A stretch of DNA of 64,000 nt from Winogradskyella schleiferi (GCF_013394655.1 NZ_CP053351.1:248001-312000); one strand, 5' to 3'. Shown: positions 24,705 to 34,037, counted from the stretch's first letter. Notes: a model not told the origin generated them from the letters alone. Numbers and translations are program-made.

Positions 24705-25274
24705 ATGTTTCAACTCGGAAAAACCATAGTCTCAGAAGACATTATAGAAAAAGATTTTGTTTGTAACCTATCGGCTTGTAAAGGTGCTTGTTGCATTGAT
24801 GGCGATGCTGGTGCACCTTTGGATAAAGATGAGGTGCAAATTCTAGAGGATATATATCCTAAAGTAAAGCCATTTCTTCGTAAAGAAGGTATAGCGGCTA
24901 TTGAAGCTCAAGGTACATCGATAACAACAGATTTTGGGGATTTAGAAACACCCTTAATCAACGGAGCAGATTGTGCGTATGTCATTTTTGATGAGAAAAA
25001 AACTGCACTTTGCGGCATAGAAGAAGCCTATAACCAAGGAGAGATATCTTGGAAAAAACCAGTATCTTGTCACTTATATCCGATAAGAGTGAAAGAATAC
25101 ACTGAGTTTTCTGGTGTAAACTACGACAAATGGGAGATCTGTGATGATGCCTGTGCTTTGGGCAAAGAATTACAAGTACCAATTTATAAGTTTGTAAAGG
25201 AAGCACTGATTAGAAAATTTGGTGAAGATTGGTATGCTGAGTTGGAAAAAGTAGCAGAGAACCATAGTATTTGA
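24705..25274 (+). CDS. DUF3109 family cysteine-rich protein
   Basis: 189 residues matching the DUF3109 proteins of Bacteroidota. Cysteines occur in fixed groups: CNLSACKGACCIDGDAG (about 20-36), ADCAYV, ALCGI, the VSCHLYPIR motif and ICDDACALG. The CxxxxCxxxCC plus C-H-L-Y-P pattern recalls YkgJ-type putative metal or Fe-S binding proteins. No signal peptide, so cytosolic. Function unknown. Confidence 0.82.
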   Translation: MFQLGKTIVSEDIIEKDFVCNLSACKGACCIDGDAGAPLDKDEVQILEDIYPKVKPFLRKEGIAAIEAQGTSITTDFGDLETPLINGADCAYVIFDEKKTALCGIEEAYNQGEISWKKPVSCHLYPIRVKEYTEFSGVNYDKWEICDDACALGKELQVPIYKFVKEALIRKFGEDWYAELEKVAENHSI

Positions 25275-25433
25275 ATTTTGATACCGCGTGCAAAAGTCTA
25301 GTAAATAGCTATGATCTATAGCGAAATATACAATTTTTAACAACACGAAACCATTCTCTATGATATGTAATGAGTTGATAATTAGGTTATAATTTTGTAT
25401 ATTGAAGGATTAATAATCTATAATTCTTCTCTC

Positions 25434-26150
25434 ATGAAAACTTTAAACGTTTTAAAAAGCATAGCAGTAATAGTTTGTTGCTTAGTGCTTCATACAACAA
25501 TGGCACAAAACGAAAAAGAAACTAAGGATAAGCTTCCAGCAACTTACGATTTCGATTACCTCTACAAACTCAAAATGACACATAAGAAAGGCAATATGAC
25601 CTTTGACTACTACCTCAATAAAGACTCAAAATATTTTGGGTTTGATACTTCGGAAATGGCTAAGGGAAATAATGGCACCAAAGTATTTATGGTCATGGAT
25701 TCAGAATTAGGCCTGACAGCGATGTTCATGGATATGATGGGTAAAAAGGTAGTTCAGAAAACATCATTTAACACTTCAAAATATGGAACTGACACTGATA
25801 ATATGCCTGACCATACATTCACTCAAATTGACTCAAAAACCATCAATGGATATGAATGCGAAGGTTATGTGAGTGAAAATGACGATCAAAAAATCACGTT
25901 CTATATTACCGATGATGTAGATGTAAGTTTCAATCAAATGTTTGGTAGCAATACAAAAAATCTTCCTAAAGGTTTTGATACGGGTTGGTTAGAAAAATAT
26001 GCAGAGAATGGTTTAATGATGGAAATGATATATGAAGATAAAAAGAAATCTAAAAATAATATGACCATGCTATGTACCGATTTAGAAAAGACAGATTTTT
26101 CTATAGATACCAGCAAATACGGTTCAATGATGGGGGCTTTTGGTGGCTAA
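25434..26150 (+). CDS. Secreted protein, DUF4412-like
   Basis: 238 residues from the ATG at 25434, with a signal peptide (about 1-24, LKSIAVIVCCLVLHTTMAQ). A TTG 13 codons upstream is in frame but would spoil the signal sequence. The mature part has YKLKMTHKKGNMTFDYYL and TINGYECEGYV, the latter a recurring motif of secreted DUF4412-type proteins, and is rich in Met, Lys and Asp (GLMMEMIYEDKKKSKNNMTM). Unknown role. Its 3' end overlaps the convergent histidine kinase gene by 27 bases. Confidence 0.75.
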   Translation: MKTLNVLKSIAVIVCCLVLHTTMAQNEKETKDKLPATYDFDYLYKLKMTHKKGNMTFDYYLNKDSKYFGFDTSEMAKGNNGTKVFMVMDSELGLTAMFMDMMGKKVVQKTSFNTSKYGTDTDNMPDHTFTQIDSKTINGYECEGYVSENDDQKITFYITDDVDVSFNQMFGSNTKNLPKGFDTGWLEKYAENGLMMEMIYEDKKKSKNNMTMLCTDLEKTDFSIDTSKYGSMMGAFGG

Positions 26151-28106
26151 ACTATGCATCTTAGGTTTTAGTTTAGTGGTAGGGATCTGCAAGGTTATTT
26201 TGGTGCCGCATGGTCTGCCGTTCTCGTACAAATCTTCAATATCCAAGGAATAAGAATTCTCAAATGCCTCTGAAAAATTTGCCAAGCGAGCTTTGGTAAT
26301 GTCTATACCAACTGAATTACGTTTTAATTTCTTTTGATCGTTTATTTTTCGGGAAGCTAATCTGCCTATACCATTATCTGTAATTTCAACAGTTATAAAG
26401 TGTGGTGAATTTTTGCTGACTTTTAGGTCTATTTTTTTGTTTTCAGCTTTTGAAGATAAACCATGCCAAAGTGAGTTCTCTAAAAACGGTTGAAGCACCA
26501 TGGATGGAATTTTGGTGACTTCGGTATTTATGGCTGGATCTACAGTGACATTGAAATCAATTTCGTTGGAAAAACGAATGTTTTCGATATTCATGTAAAG
26601 CTTCATGGTTTCAAGTTCGTCACTAAGCGACGTTTCTTTTTCTTGGGAGGCCATTAAAATCTTACGTATTAATTTCGAAAACTTATTCAGGTAATAAACG
26701 GCATTGGTCTTGTCGTTGTTAATAATGTAGAGTTTTATGGAGTTTAACGAGTTAAATATAAAATGGGGATTCATCTGGCTTCGCAGCATATCTTGTTCCA
26801 AGGTCAAAATGTGCTTATCACGTCTCAATGCTTTTGTTCTATTAAGTATAAAAAGGGCTATACCCAAAGCCACTAGGAGTAAAGAGGTATAAAGTAAAAT
26901 TTTCTTATTTCGCTCTAATCGTAATCGTACGGTTTCGTTTTCTAGAGCCAGTGCCTTTATTTGATTGTTCTTATTTTCGTTTTCATATTCAATGGCAATA
27001 TCGTTTACATATTGTAGATTTTGCTCGGTTAGAATGGTGTTTTCAATCTCTACAGCTTCTTTGTAATACTCTAAGGCGGCTTTGAATTTTTTATTTTTCT
27101 GGTTAACTTCAGACAACAATTTATTAGATTCAGTTACAGAGGATTTTAAATTATAAGAATTGGCTATGTTGAGCGCTTTTTTTAAATTTTTTTCAGCTGA
27201 AGAGAGCTGGTTCATTTCAAGCTCTAATTGTCCCAGATTGATATAAGACGAGGCAATATAGAACTGATCGTCTATGTTCAATGCTTTTTCGAGTGCTTCT
27301 TTTATAATAGGTTCAGCTTCCTTATATCGTTCTTGCTTGAGATAAATTCCACCGATACTGTTATAGCAAATTACACGACCAATTTCGGAGTTGATTGCAT
27401 TGTTATATTCCAAGGATTTTTCATAATTGGACAACGCAACATTTAAATTACCTTTGGCTTCTTCCGCATAACCAATATTATGATAATTAATAGCTAACCC
27501 TAGTTTGTTATCAGCCTCTTTTTCAATTTTAAGCGATTTATTAAATTGAATGATGGCTAAATCATATTGTTTTAAGGCCAAATAAATATTACCAATACTA
27601 TTTTGAGAAACGGCAATGCTATGCTTTATAGTTTTTGAGGGATTAATAATCGAATAGGCAGATTTCAGTGCTTCTGTATGATAATCTAATGCAGGTTTAA
27701 CGACGTCCATACGTCTGTAAGCAACACCAAGCATATTAAGGCTAATAATTTTTAATTCATCATTTTGGGCTTTTTCGGCGTACTCTTTTGCTTTTTGATG
27801 AAGTTTTATAGACTGGTTATAGTTAGAAATATTTCTATTTGTAACACCCATTGCATTTAGAGCAAAACAAGCACCTTCATAATAATTGCGGTCTTTTGAG
27901 AGCTCGAGTAAGCGTTTCATCTTTAAACTATCACGTTCAAAAGGTTTGATTACAGAGTCGATTATAGTGTATTGCTTCGGTTGGTTTACTTCAATATAGT
28001 TTAGGGTGTTTTCAAAATTAGATGTTTGTGCATAGTTGGTAGAAGCATAAAAAAAAAGGATGATGCAAGTGCATAGTAGTTTATGTGATAATAAATGGCT
28101 CATCAA
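26124..28106 (-). CDS. TPR-containing LytS-type sensor histidine kinase
   Basis: 660 residues: signal peptide (about 1-26), periplasmic TPR array (about 60-370, repeats such as GLAINYHNIGYAEEAKGN and ASSYINLGQLELEMNQ), a coiled segment, one membrane helix (about 401-421, ILLYTSLLLVALGIALFIL), and a cytoplasmic HisKA_7TM/His_kinase domain with QMNPHFIFNSLNSIKLYI (phospho-acceptor His448) and an ATPase part with LQPFLENSLWHGL and ITDNGIGR. It pairs with the LytTR regulator whose stop codon it directly follows. The TPRs probably sense a periplasmic protein or peptide (inference). Confidence 0.9.
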   Translation of the reverse strand: MMSHLLSHKLLCTCIILFFYASTNYAQTSNFENTLNYIEVNQPKQYTIIDSVIKPFERDSLKMKRLLELSKDRNYYEGACFALNAMGVTNRNISNYNQSIKLHQKAKEYAEKAQNDELKIISLNMLGVAYRRMDVVKPALDYHTEALKSAYSIINPSKTIKHSIAVSQNSIGNIYLALKQYDLAIIQFNKSLKIEKEADNKLGLAINYHNIGYAEEAKGNLNVALSNYEKSLEYNNAINSEIGRVICYNSIGGIYLKQERYKEAEPIIKEALEKALNIDDQFYIASSYINLGQLELEMNQLSSAEKNLKKALNIANSYNLKSSVTESNKLLSEVNQKNKKFKAALEYYKEAVEIENTILTEQNLQYVNDIAIEYENENKNNQIKALALENETVRLRLERNKKILLYTSLLLVALGIALFILNRTKALRRDKHILTLEQDMLRSQMNPHFIFNSLNSIKLYIINNDKTNAVYYLNKFSKLIRKILMASQEKETSLSDELETMKLYMNIENIRFSNEIDFNVTVDPAINTEVTKIPSMVLQPFLENSLWHGLSSKAENKKIDLKVSKNSPHFITVEITDNGIGRLASRKINDQKKLKRNSVGIDITKARLANFSEAFENSYSLDIEDLYENGRPCGTKITLQIPTTKLKPKMHSLATKSPHH

Positions 28107-28841
28107 CTATAATTTTTCTAAAAAATCTGATTTACGTTGCCTTGCGACTGGGATTTTTTGATCGCTATCCATAATAACATATCCTTCGTTTTTTATGAAG
28201 GCTTTTATTTTATTAAGATTTATGATATACGAATTATGAATTCTAAAAAAGTAATGCTCGGGTAAAATGGCATCAACTTCTTTCAATTTTTTGGTCACAA
28301 CAATTTTTTTATGATTTTGTAAAAAGAGTGTGCTGTAATTCCCATCAGATTCAATATAGACAATATCGTCTACATCAAGGAAAAGTAGCTTTCCATCAGT
28401 ATTAATGGTAATCTTCTTTTTGTCGAATTGCGAATTAAAGTTGGTAAGCATGCGTTCCAGTTTCTGTGAGTTAACCGTACGTTCACTGAATTTCTTAATT
28501 TTAGCTATACTATCCTTTAAATCGTCTGAATCTATAGGCTTTAAGAGATAATCTATGGCTTCGTGTTTTAGGGCTTTAATGGCATACTCATCATAAGCAG
28601 TCGTAATTACAACTGCAAAATCAGTGTTATTTAATTGCTCTAAAAATTGAAAACCGCCAATGGTTGGCATTTGAACATCCAAGAACAGGCAATCTGGTGT
28701 ATTGGAATTTAGAAATTTTAAAGCATCATCTGGGTTGGAAAATGAAGCCATTACTTCTATTTCTTGACTAAAATTGCTAAGCTCCCAAATGAGACTTTGG
28801 ATGGCTTTTGGCTCATCGTCAACAATTACTGCTTTTAACAT
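28107..28841 (-). CDS. LytTR-family response regulator
   Basis: 244 residues. Receiver domain (1-125): VDDEP, phosphorylation Asp at about 55 (FLDVQMP), TTAYDEYAIKALKHEAIDYL with the conserved Thr and LKP. LytTR DNA-binding domain (about 140-244): DDIVYIESDGNYSTLF, a segment with FFRIHNSYIINLNKIK, and IPVARQRK. Transcribed before its kinase with no gap. Two 11-base direct repeats with 21-base period 119 bases upstream are candidate self-binding sites. Confidence 0.92.
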   Translation of the reverse strand: MLKAVIVDDEPKAIQSLIWELSNFSQEIEVMASFSNPDDALKFLNSNTPDCLFLDVQMPTIGGFQFLEQLNNTDFAVVITTAYDEYAIKALKHEAIDYLLKPIDSDDLKDSIAKIKKFSERTVNSQKLERMLTNFNSQFDKKKITINTDGKLLFLDVDDIVYIESDGNYSTLFLQNHKKIVVTKKLKEVDAILPEHYFFRIHNSYIINLNKIKAFIKNEGYVIMDSDQKIPVARQRKSDFLEKL

Positions 28842-28959
28842 GCTTATTAATTAAGGAATATAAATATATGTATATAATAAATATTTTGGGCTCAAATATG
28901 TGTACAATGCATGGTTTTGTGTATAGAAGGCAAAAAAAATAATTTGTAAAACAAAATTT

Positions 28960-28991
28960 CCAATTATACACTTTTTATAACCAATTATACA
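28960..28991 (-). promoter_or_regulatory. Tandem 11-bp direct repeat, candidate LytTR operator
   Basis: CCAATTATACA occurs at 28960-28970 and again at 28981-28991, start to start 21 bases, two helical turns. LytTR regulators bind direct repeats with this spacing. It lies 119 bases upstream of the LytTR regulator start, so autoregulation is plausible. A chance repeat in AT-rich DNA cannot be excluded. Confidence 0.45.
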
Positions 28992-29201
28992 ATACCATAT
29001 TGGAATCAAGTATTTTATATGGATATTTGAGTATAGAAATAAACCAAAAAAACAATGCAAATTGGGGGTTTGCTTTTTGGTCAATTGCTATTAATCAGCA
29101 AAGTTTAGGATTTTATAAAATTCTAACTTTTCATTTCAGTGTTAATTTGTAATAAGTAATTTTTTAGGCTACTTATTATTAATTTTAGTTAGTTATTAGG
29201 G

Positions 29202-29233
29202 AAAAAAGAGCGTTTTGTAAACGCTCTTTTTTG
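29202..29233. terminator. Orphan bidirectional terminator hairpin
   Basis: AGAGCGTTT (29208-29216) and AAACGCTCT (29220-29228) form a 9-bp stem with a three-base loop, flanked by A- and T-runs that work in both directions. No gene ends nearby on either strand; the nearest gene 5' ends are 28841 and 29667. Confidence 0.65.
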
Positions 29234-29425
29234 TTTTACAAGAAAGCCAACGCTACATTTAAAATCTTCAATAAAAACGCTTGCTGACCTTTGTTTTAAC
29301 AAGACAAAGCCTACATAAAATATTTTCAAAAATAGATCTTAAGTAACTGTAAATGAGGTGTTTAAACTCATTTTCGTAAAACTAACCGTTTCATGGGTGT
29401 TACAAGGATTTGTTAAAAACTTGTT

Positions 29426-29446
29426 GACAATGTTTATAACATTGTC
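29426..29446. promoter_or_regulatory. Perfect inverted repeat upstream of nrdB, candidate operator
   Basis: GACAATGT and ACATTGTC flank TTATA. An 8-bp dyad with a five-base spacer is typical of a dimeric repressor site. It is about 220 bases from the nrdB ATG. It does not match the NrdR box consensus as I know it. Confidence 0.35.
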
Positions 29447-29666
29447 TTTCTTTTTACTCTATGTTTTTCAATCTTTGTTGGAGGCAAAATAAAATTGAAT
29501 TTTTTGTTTTTTGATTCAAAAAAATATTCGAGATCAATTTTAATAATTTCGACTTTTTATTCCTGTTTAGGAAAAAAAATATAACACGATTTACGCATTT
29601 ATTAATAAAACCTTAGGATGGTTTAGCATCGTTCTAATGACTTTTTAGTCTTAAAATTAAAAACCT

Positions 29667-30941
29667 ATGGAGATTACGCAGATTATTAAAAGAGATTATG
29701 AAACCAGTCCCTTTATTTTAAATAAAATTTCTAACGCCATTGAAAAAGCAATGCTTTCTGTAGGAAATGGAACTAAGGAAGATGCCAATACAATCTCCGT
29801 AAACGTTTTACAGACCTTATTGGAAAGAAAAGGAAAGGATCATAAATATCTGCCTACTGTAGAAGAAGTGCAGGATCTTGTAGAGGAAAAATTAATGGAA
29901 AGTTCTTTCCATGGTGTCGCAAAAGCCTACATCTTATATAGAGACGAACAAGCAAGAAGCAGAAAAACAAACATTTTTGAAAAGCGAATTAACCTAAAAC
30001 CTTACGAGTATCCTCAACTTAATGAATATGTGGATGCCATTAGACATTCGTACTGGATCCATTCTGAATTTAATTTTACAAGTGATATTCAGGATTTTAA
30101 AACAAGATTGACCGTTGTAGAGCAGAATGCCATTAAAAATACCATGCTTGCGATTTCGCAAATTGAAGTGGCCGTAAAATCATTTTGGGGAGATATTTAC
30201 CATAAAATGCCTAAACCAGAAATAGGGTCTGTTGGCGCAACATTCGCAGAAAGTGAAGTGCGTCATCATGATGCTTACTCGCATTTGTTGGAAATTCTAG
30301 GTCTTAATAATGAATTTAAGCACTTAAAGAAAAAGCCGGTAATAATGAGACGTGTTCATTATTTGGAAACTGCTTTAAAAAACGCTAAAAGTGAGGATAA
30401 CAAAGAGTACGCAGAATCTATTTTATTGTTTTCGCTTTTTATTGAGCATGTGTCTTTATTCTCCCAGTTTTTAATCATCATGGCATTCAACAAGCACAAG
30501 AATATGCTGAAAGGTGTTTCTAATGTGGTTGAAGCAACCTCGAAAGAAGAACAAATCCATGGCGATTTTGGAATTGATGTTATTAGAATTATAAAGGAAG
30601 AAAACCCAACCTGGTTCGATGAGGAGCACAGCTTGTTGGTTAAGGAATTATGTGAGGAAGCTTTTAAATCGGAAAGTAAGCTTATCGATTGGATTTTTGA
30701 AGCTGGAGAATTGGATTTCTTACCTAAGGATGTGATCAATGAATTTATAAAAAACAGATTCAATAATTCATTGGAAAGCATCGGTATCGATAAAGTATTT
30801 GAGGTCAACGATACCTTATTAGAACAGACCGAATGGTTTGATGACGAAATCATAGGAACAAAACATGGAGATTTCTTTGTGAAACGTTCCATTAATTATA
30901 GCAAAAGAACAAAAAGTATAACCAGCGACGACTTATTTTAA
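29667..30941 (+). CDS. nrdB: Class I ribonucleotide reductase beta subunit with N-terminal ATP-cone (NrdBi type)
   Basis: 424 residues, longer than standard NrdB because residues 1-105 form an ATP-cone (IIKRDYETSPFILNKISNAI, then VEEVQDLVEEKL and HGVAKAYILYRDEQARSR). The ferritin-like core follows, with a complete metal site inferred by alignment: Glu167, Glu197, His200 (SEVRHH), Glu260 (FIEH), Glu295 and His298 (KEEQIHG). Tyr204 aligns with E. coli Tyr122. ATP-cones normally sit on NrdA; their place on NrdB is the known NrdBi subclass studied from Leeuwenhoekiella blandensis, where dATP drives NrdB oligomerisation, and it coincides with the manganese-using class Id group. The partner NrdA here lacks a cone, as expected. 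Three bases separate the genes. Confidence 0.93.
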   Translation: MEITQIIKRDYETSPFILNKISNAIEKAMLSVGNGTKEDANTISVNVLQTLLERKGKDHKYLPTVEEVQDLVEEKLMESSFHGVAKAYILYRDEQARSRKTNIFEKRINLKPYEYPQLNEYVDAIRHSYWIHSEFNFTSDIQDFKTRLTVVEQNAIKNTMLAISQIEVAVKSFWGDIYHKMPKPEIGSVGATFAESEVRHHDAYSHLLEILGLNNEFKHLKKKPVIMRRVHYLETALKNAKSEDNKEYAESILLFSLFIEHVSLFSQFLIIMAFNKHKNMLKGVSNVVEATSKEEQIHGDFGIDVIRIIKEENPTWFDEEHSLLVKELCEEAFKSESKLIDWIFEAGELDFLPKDVINEFIKNRFNNSLESIGIDKVFEVNDTLLEQTEWFDDEIIGTKHGDFFVKRSINYSKRTKSITSDDLF

Positions 30942-30944
30942 ATT

Positions 30945-32741
30945 ATGAACGACTACATTAATCCCAACCTTGAACAAAAACAAAATTTAGAAACCTCAAA
31001 AACATCCCAACACGATGAATTAATTAAAGCCAGAAAAGAAGCTATAAAAGAAGCCCAGTCAGAACCAGAAATTAAGTGGTTAACGGAGCATAGTCGTCAA
31101 TTTTTAGCCTCTGGATATCTTACAGATGATACTACGCCTGAAGAACGCATCAGGGAAATTGCCAATAATGCCGAAAAAATATTGGGAATAGATGGTTTTG
31201 CTGATAAGTTTTATGGCTATATGGCAGAAGGCTATTTTTCATTAGCTTCGCCTGTTTGGTCTAACTTTGGAAAAAAACGTGGTTTACCTATTAGTTGTTT
31301 TGGGTCTCACATTTCTGATGATATGGGAGATATCCTATATACACAATCAGAAGTTGGAATGATGTCTAAATTAGGTGGCGGAACTTCTGGGTACTTTGGT
31401 AAACTTCGTCATAGAGGAGCACCAGTAAAGAACAATGGAGAATCTTCCGGAGCTGTACATATTATGCAATTGTTCGAAAAGATGGTTGATGTGGTAAGTC
31501 AAGGTTCGGTACGTCGTGGTCGTTTCTCTCCATATTTACCAATTGAGCACAATGATATTCATGAGTTTTTAGAAATAGGGACAGAAGGGAATCCAATTCA
31601 AGAGTTAACACATGGTGTTACCGTTGGTAATGAATGGATGCAAGAAATGATTGATGGTGATGCTGATAAAAGAGCCATTTGGGCAAAAGTTTTACAACGT
31701 AGAGGTGAAATAGGCTATCCATATATTTTCTTTAGGGATAATGCCAACAATAACGCACCAGAAGTATATAGAGAAAACAAACATGAAATTTACGCCAGTA
31801 ATTTATGTTCTGAAATTATGTTGCCTACCAACGAAAAATGGTCGTTTGTATGTGTGTTGTCATCCATCAACTTATTGCATTACGATAAGTGGAAAGATAC
31901 CGACGCTGTTGAAACTATGGTGTATTTCCTTGATGCGGTTTTGGAAGAATTTATCACGAAACTTGAAGTTTATAGAGATTCTGCAGATCGTGATGATAGA
32001 CAAACCTTCATGTTTATGGAGAAAGCCTATAACTTCGCTAAAGAAAATAGAGCTTTAGGTTTAGGCGCCTTAGGATGGCACTCTTTATTGCAATCTAAAA
32101 TGGTAAGTTTTGATAGTAAGGAAGCATTTGATCTGAATAGTGAAATATTTAAAACCATAAAGGATAAATCGGTTAAGGCTTCAGAGGAATTAGCAAAATT
32201 ATTCGGAGAGCCAGAAGTATTAAAAGGTTACGGAAGACGTAATACTACCTTAAATGCTGTGGCACCAACAACGTCGTCAGCTTTTATTTTAGGACAAGTA
32301 TCACAAGGTATTGAGCCAATTTGGTCCAACAGTTATGTGAAAGATATTGCAAAAATAAAAACAACGATTAAGAATCCGTTTTTAACAGCCCTTTTAGAAG
32401 ACAAAGGAATGAACACAAGTGATGTTTGGAAAAGCATTAGAGATTATGATGGTTCAGTTCAACACTTAGAAGGTCTTACAGATCATGAAAAGGATGTGTT
32501 TAAAACCTATTCTGAAATCGATCAAATGACCATTATTTATCAAGCGGCGAATAGACAAAACCATATTGATCAAGCGCAGTCATTAAATATCATGGTGCAT
32601 CCAGATATGCCAGTTAAAGACATCAATAAAATTTATGTTACAGCGTGGCAATTAGGTGTAAAATCGTTGTACTACCAGCACAGTATGAACGCTGCACAGA
32701 AGTTTAAGCAGAAGAAGGAATGTGCGAGTTGTGAGGGTTAA
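30945..32741 (+). CDS. nrdA: Class I ribonucleotide reductase alpha subunit, without ATP-cone
   Basis: 598 residues, short for NrdA because the N-terminal ATP-cone is absent. Active-site residues: Cys118 (LPISCFGSH) and Cys303 (FVCVLSS) as the reducible pair, and N286-L-C288-S-E290 with the thiyl radical Cys. The Tyr pair for radical transfer is in KSLYYQHS and the chain ends in CASCEG, the flexible CxxC that passes electrons from thioredoxin. It makes dNDPs for DNA synthesis. Overall regulation must come from the cone on NrdB. Followed by a strong terminator. Confidence 0.94.
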   Translation: MNDYINPNLEQKQNLETSKTSQHDELIKARKEAIKEAQSEPEIKWLTEHSRQFLASGYLTDDTTPEERIREIANNAEKILGIDGFADKFYGYMAEGYFSLASPVWSNFGKKRGLPISCFGSHISDDMGDILYTQSEVGMMSKLGGGTSGYFGKLRHRGAPVKNNGESSGAVHIMQLFEKMVDVVSQGSVRRGRFSPYLPIEHNDIHEFLEIGTEGNPIQELTHGVTVGNEWMQEMIDGDADKRAIWAKVLQRRGEIGYPYIFFRDNANNNAPEVYRENKHEIYASNLCSEIMLPTNEKWSFVCVLSSINLLHYDKWKDTDAVETMVYFLDAVLEEFITKLEVYRDSADRDDRQTFMFMEKAYNFAKENRALGLGALGWHSLLQSKMVSFDSKEAFDLNSEIFKTIKDKSVKASEELAKLFGEPEVLKGYGRRNTTLNAVAPTTSSAFILGQVSQGIEPIWSNSYVKDIAKIKTTIKNPFLTALLEDKGMNTSDVWKSIRDYDGSVQHLEGLTDHEKDVFKTYSEIDQMTIIYQAANRQNHIDQAQSLNIMVHPDMPVKDINKIYVTAWQLGVKSLYYQHSMNAAQKFKQKKECASCEG

Positions 32742-32803
32742 AATCCTATGCGCACAGGAAACTTATAAATTTTGATTTTAGTATATTCGAACTAAGATTT
32801 TAA

Positions 32804-32846
32804 AAAAAAAGCATCTATTTCACCTAAGAAATGGATGCTTTTTTAT
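32804..32846 (+). terminator. Rho-independent terminator after nrdA
   Basis: AAGCATCTATTTC pairs with GAAATGGATGCTT around ACCTAA, with a long A-run before and T-run after. Confidence 0.8.
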
Positions 32847-32933
32847 TTGTTAGATTTTGGCATGATCAATACTTGATCGATTGTGCAATACCTTTTTTTA
32901 AATAGGACTAATTTAAATTTTCAGGACCAAGCA

Positions 32934-32979
32934 TAAAAAAAAGCACCCAATGCCGAATTCTACGGGAGGATGCTTTTTT
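32934..32979 (-). terminator. Terminator of the OmpA-like gene
   Basis: AAAAAAAGCA (to 32944) and TGCTTTTTTT (from 32971) close a hairpin whose inner part includes GCCGAATTC and a CTCCCGTAG side (minus strand). On the minus strand it follows the OmpA-like gene stop by 37 bases and ends in a T-run. Confidence 0.6.
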
Positions 32980-33016
32980 TGTTAAGTTTAGATAGATTTG
33001 TGATTTACATAAAGTC

Positions 33017-33871
33017 TTATTCTGGTGCTTCCATCATTGCAAAGAACTTATCAATATTTGGCATTAAAATAATACGTGTTCTTCTGTTCTTAGCACGATT
33101 CTCCCAAGAGTCATTCTCTACTAAAGGCTGGTAGCTACTACGTCCAGAAGCTATTAATTGCTCTGGTGCAACGTTAAATTGATTTTGTAATTTTTTCACT
33201 ACTGAAGTCGCACGTAATACGCTCAATTCCCAGTTGTCAGAAATCTTTTCAGTATTAATACTTCTAGAATCTGTATGGCCTTCTACCATAACGTCCAAGC
33301 TCGGCTCTGAATTAATAACGTCAGCCAATTTTTTTAATATTTTATCAGCTTTGTTTCCAACTCTATAGCTTGCTGTGCTAAATAGCATATCGTCATCAAT
33401 AGAAATCATAACAACCGTTTCGTTAATGTCTACAACGATATCTTCATCTTCATTAAGATCACTCGTGTTTATAGCTTTGTTCAAATTGTACTGAACAGCT
33501 AAATTCATAGAATCTTTCAACGTTTTTGCGTTTGCTAATTTTTCAGGATCAACGTTTTGTAAAGTCGCACGCATGTTTTCCTTACTAGCCCCAGAGGCTA
33601 CAGTGCCGTCTTCTGAAACTTGAAATTTGGCCTTGTTTTCTATAGTTAGGCCTTCGACGTCTTGGTTTAAAGATTGAATTTTAGAATTGTATTCATTGAC
33701 GCGCGCTTCTATAACGGCGAATTTATTTTCTAACTCTTCTTTTTCTACTCTTGTTTTCGTAAGCTCACTTACAGTTTCACCATGTTGTTGCTCTAAAGCC
33801 ACGTATTTTTTCTTAGACACACAAGAACTTATTAGAACTGCTGTTACTAATAGGATTGAAATTTTCTTCAT
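33017..33871 (-). CDS. OmpA-family peptidoglycan-binding lipoprotein
   Basis: 284 residues. Lipoprotein signal (LLVTAVLISSC-VSKKK), a coiled coil (about 25-80, with heptad pattern ETVSELTKTRVEKEELENKF), then an OmpA C-terminal domain (about 155-275) with the key segments LFSTASYRVGNKADKILKKL, VEGHTDSRS and NRRTRIIL. The Asp and Arg of the last two bind diaminopimelate. It ties the outer membrane to the cell wall. Monocistronic with its own terminator. Confidence 0.92.
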   Translation of the reverse strand: MKKISILLVTAVLISSCVSKKKYVALEQQHGETVSELTKTRVEKEELENKFAVIEARVNEYNSKIQSLNQDVEGLTIENKAKFQVSEDGTVASGASKENMRATLQNVDPEKLANAKTLKDSMNLAVQYNLNKAINTSDLNEDEDIVVDINETVVMISIDDDMLFSTASYRVGNKADKILKKLADVINSEPSLDVMVEGHTDSRSINTEKISDNWELSVLRATSVVKKLQNQFNVAPEQLIASGRSSYQPLVENDSWENRAKNRRTRIILMPNIDKFFAMMEAPE

Positions 33872-34037
33872 TTTTTAGTTTTTAAAGATTAAGATTTAAA
33901 GTGATATATACGGTAAAAGTATAGAGTTGGACGTTTGAAAAGTATTTTATTTAATCATTTGTTTAACTCAAATAAGAATGCACAAGCGATTATTTTCATA
34001 TTTTTAAGTAACAATTCAACAATGTTTGAGATTTAAT

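Larger units (their letters stand above)
28842..29666. other. 825-bp AT-rich intergenic region between the LytTR regulator and nrdB
   Basis: No convincing gene; a 77-codon minus-strand frame at 28851-29084 is rich in Tyr/Ile and looks like chance. It holds a direct-repeat pair (28960-28991), a strong bidirectional terminator-type hairpin (29202-29233) that follows no gene, and an 8-bp inverted repeat (29426-29446) about 220 bases before nrdB. A small RNA ending at the hairpin is possible but not shown. Confidence 0.5.

Noticed and set aside
25395..25433. TTG start of the secreted DUF4412-like protein
   Set aside because: It would place 13 residues ahead of a clean signal peptide.
28851..29084. 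77-codon minus-strand frame in the region upstream of the LytTR regulator
   Set aside because: Composition is extreme (Tyr, Ile, Phe, Cys), it overlaps the repeats and promoter region and has no family resemblance; likely a chance frame in AT-rich DNA.
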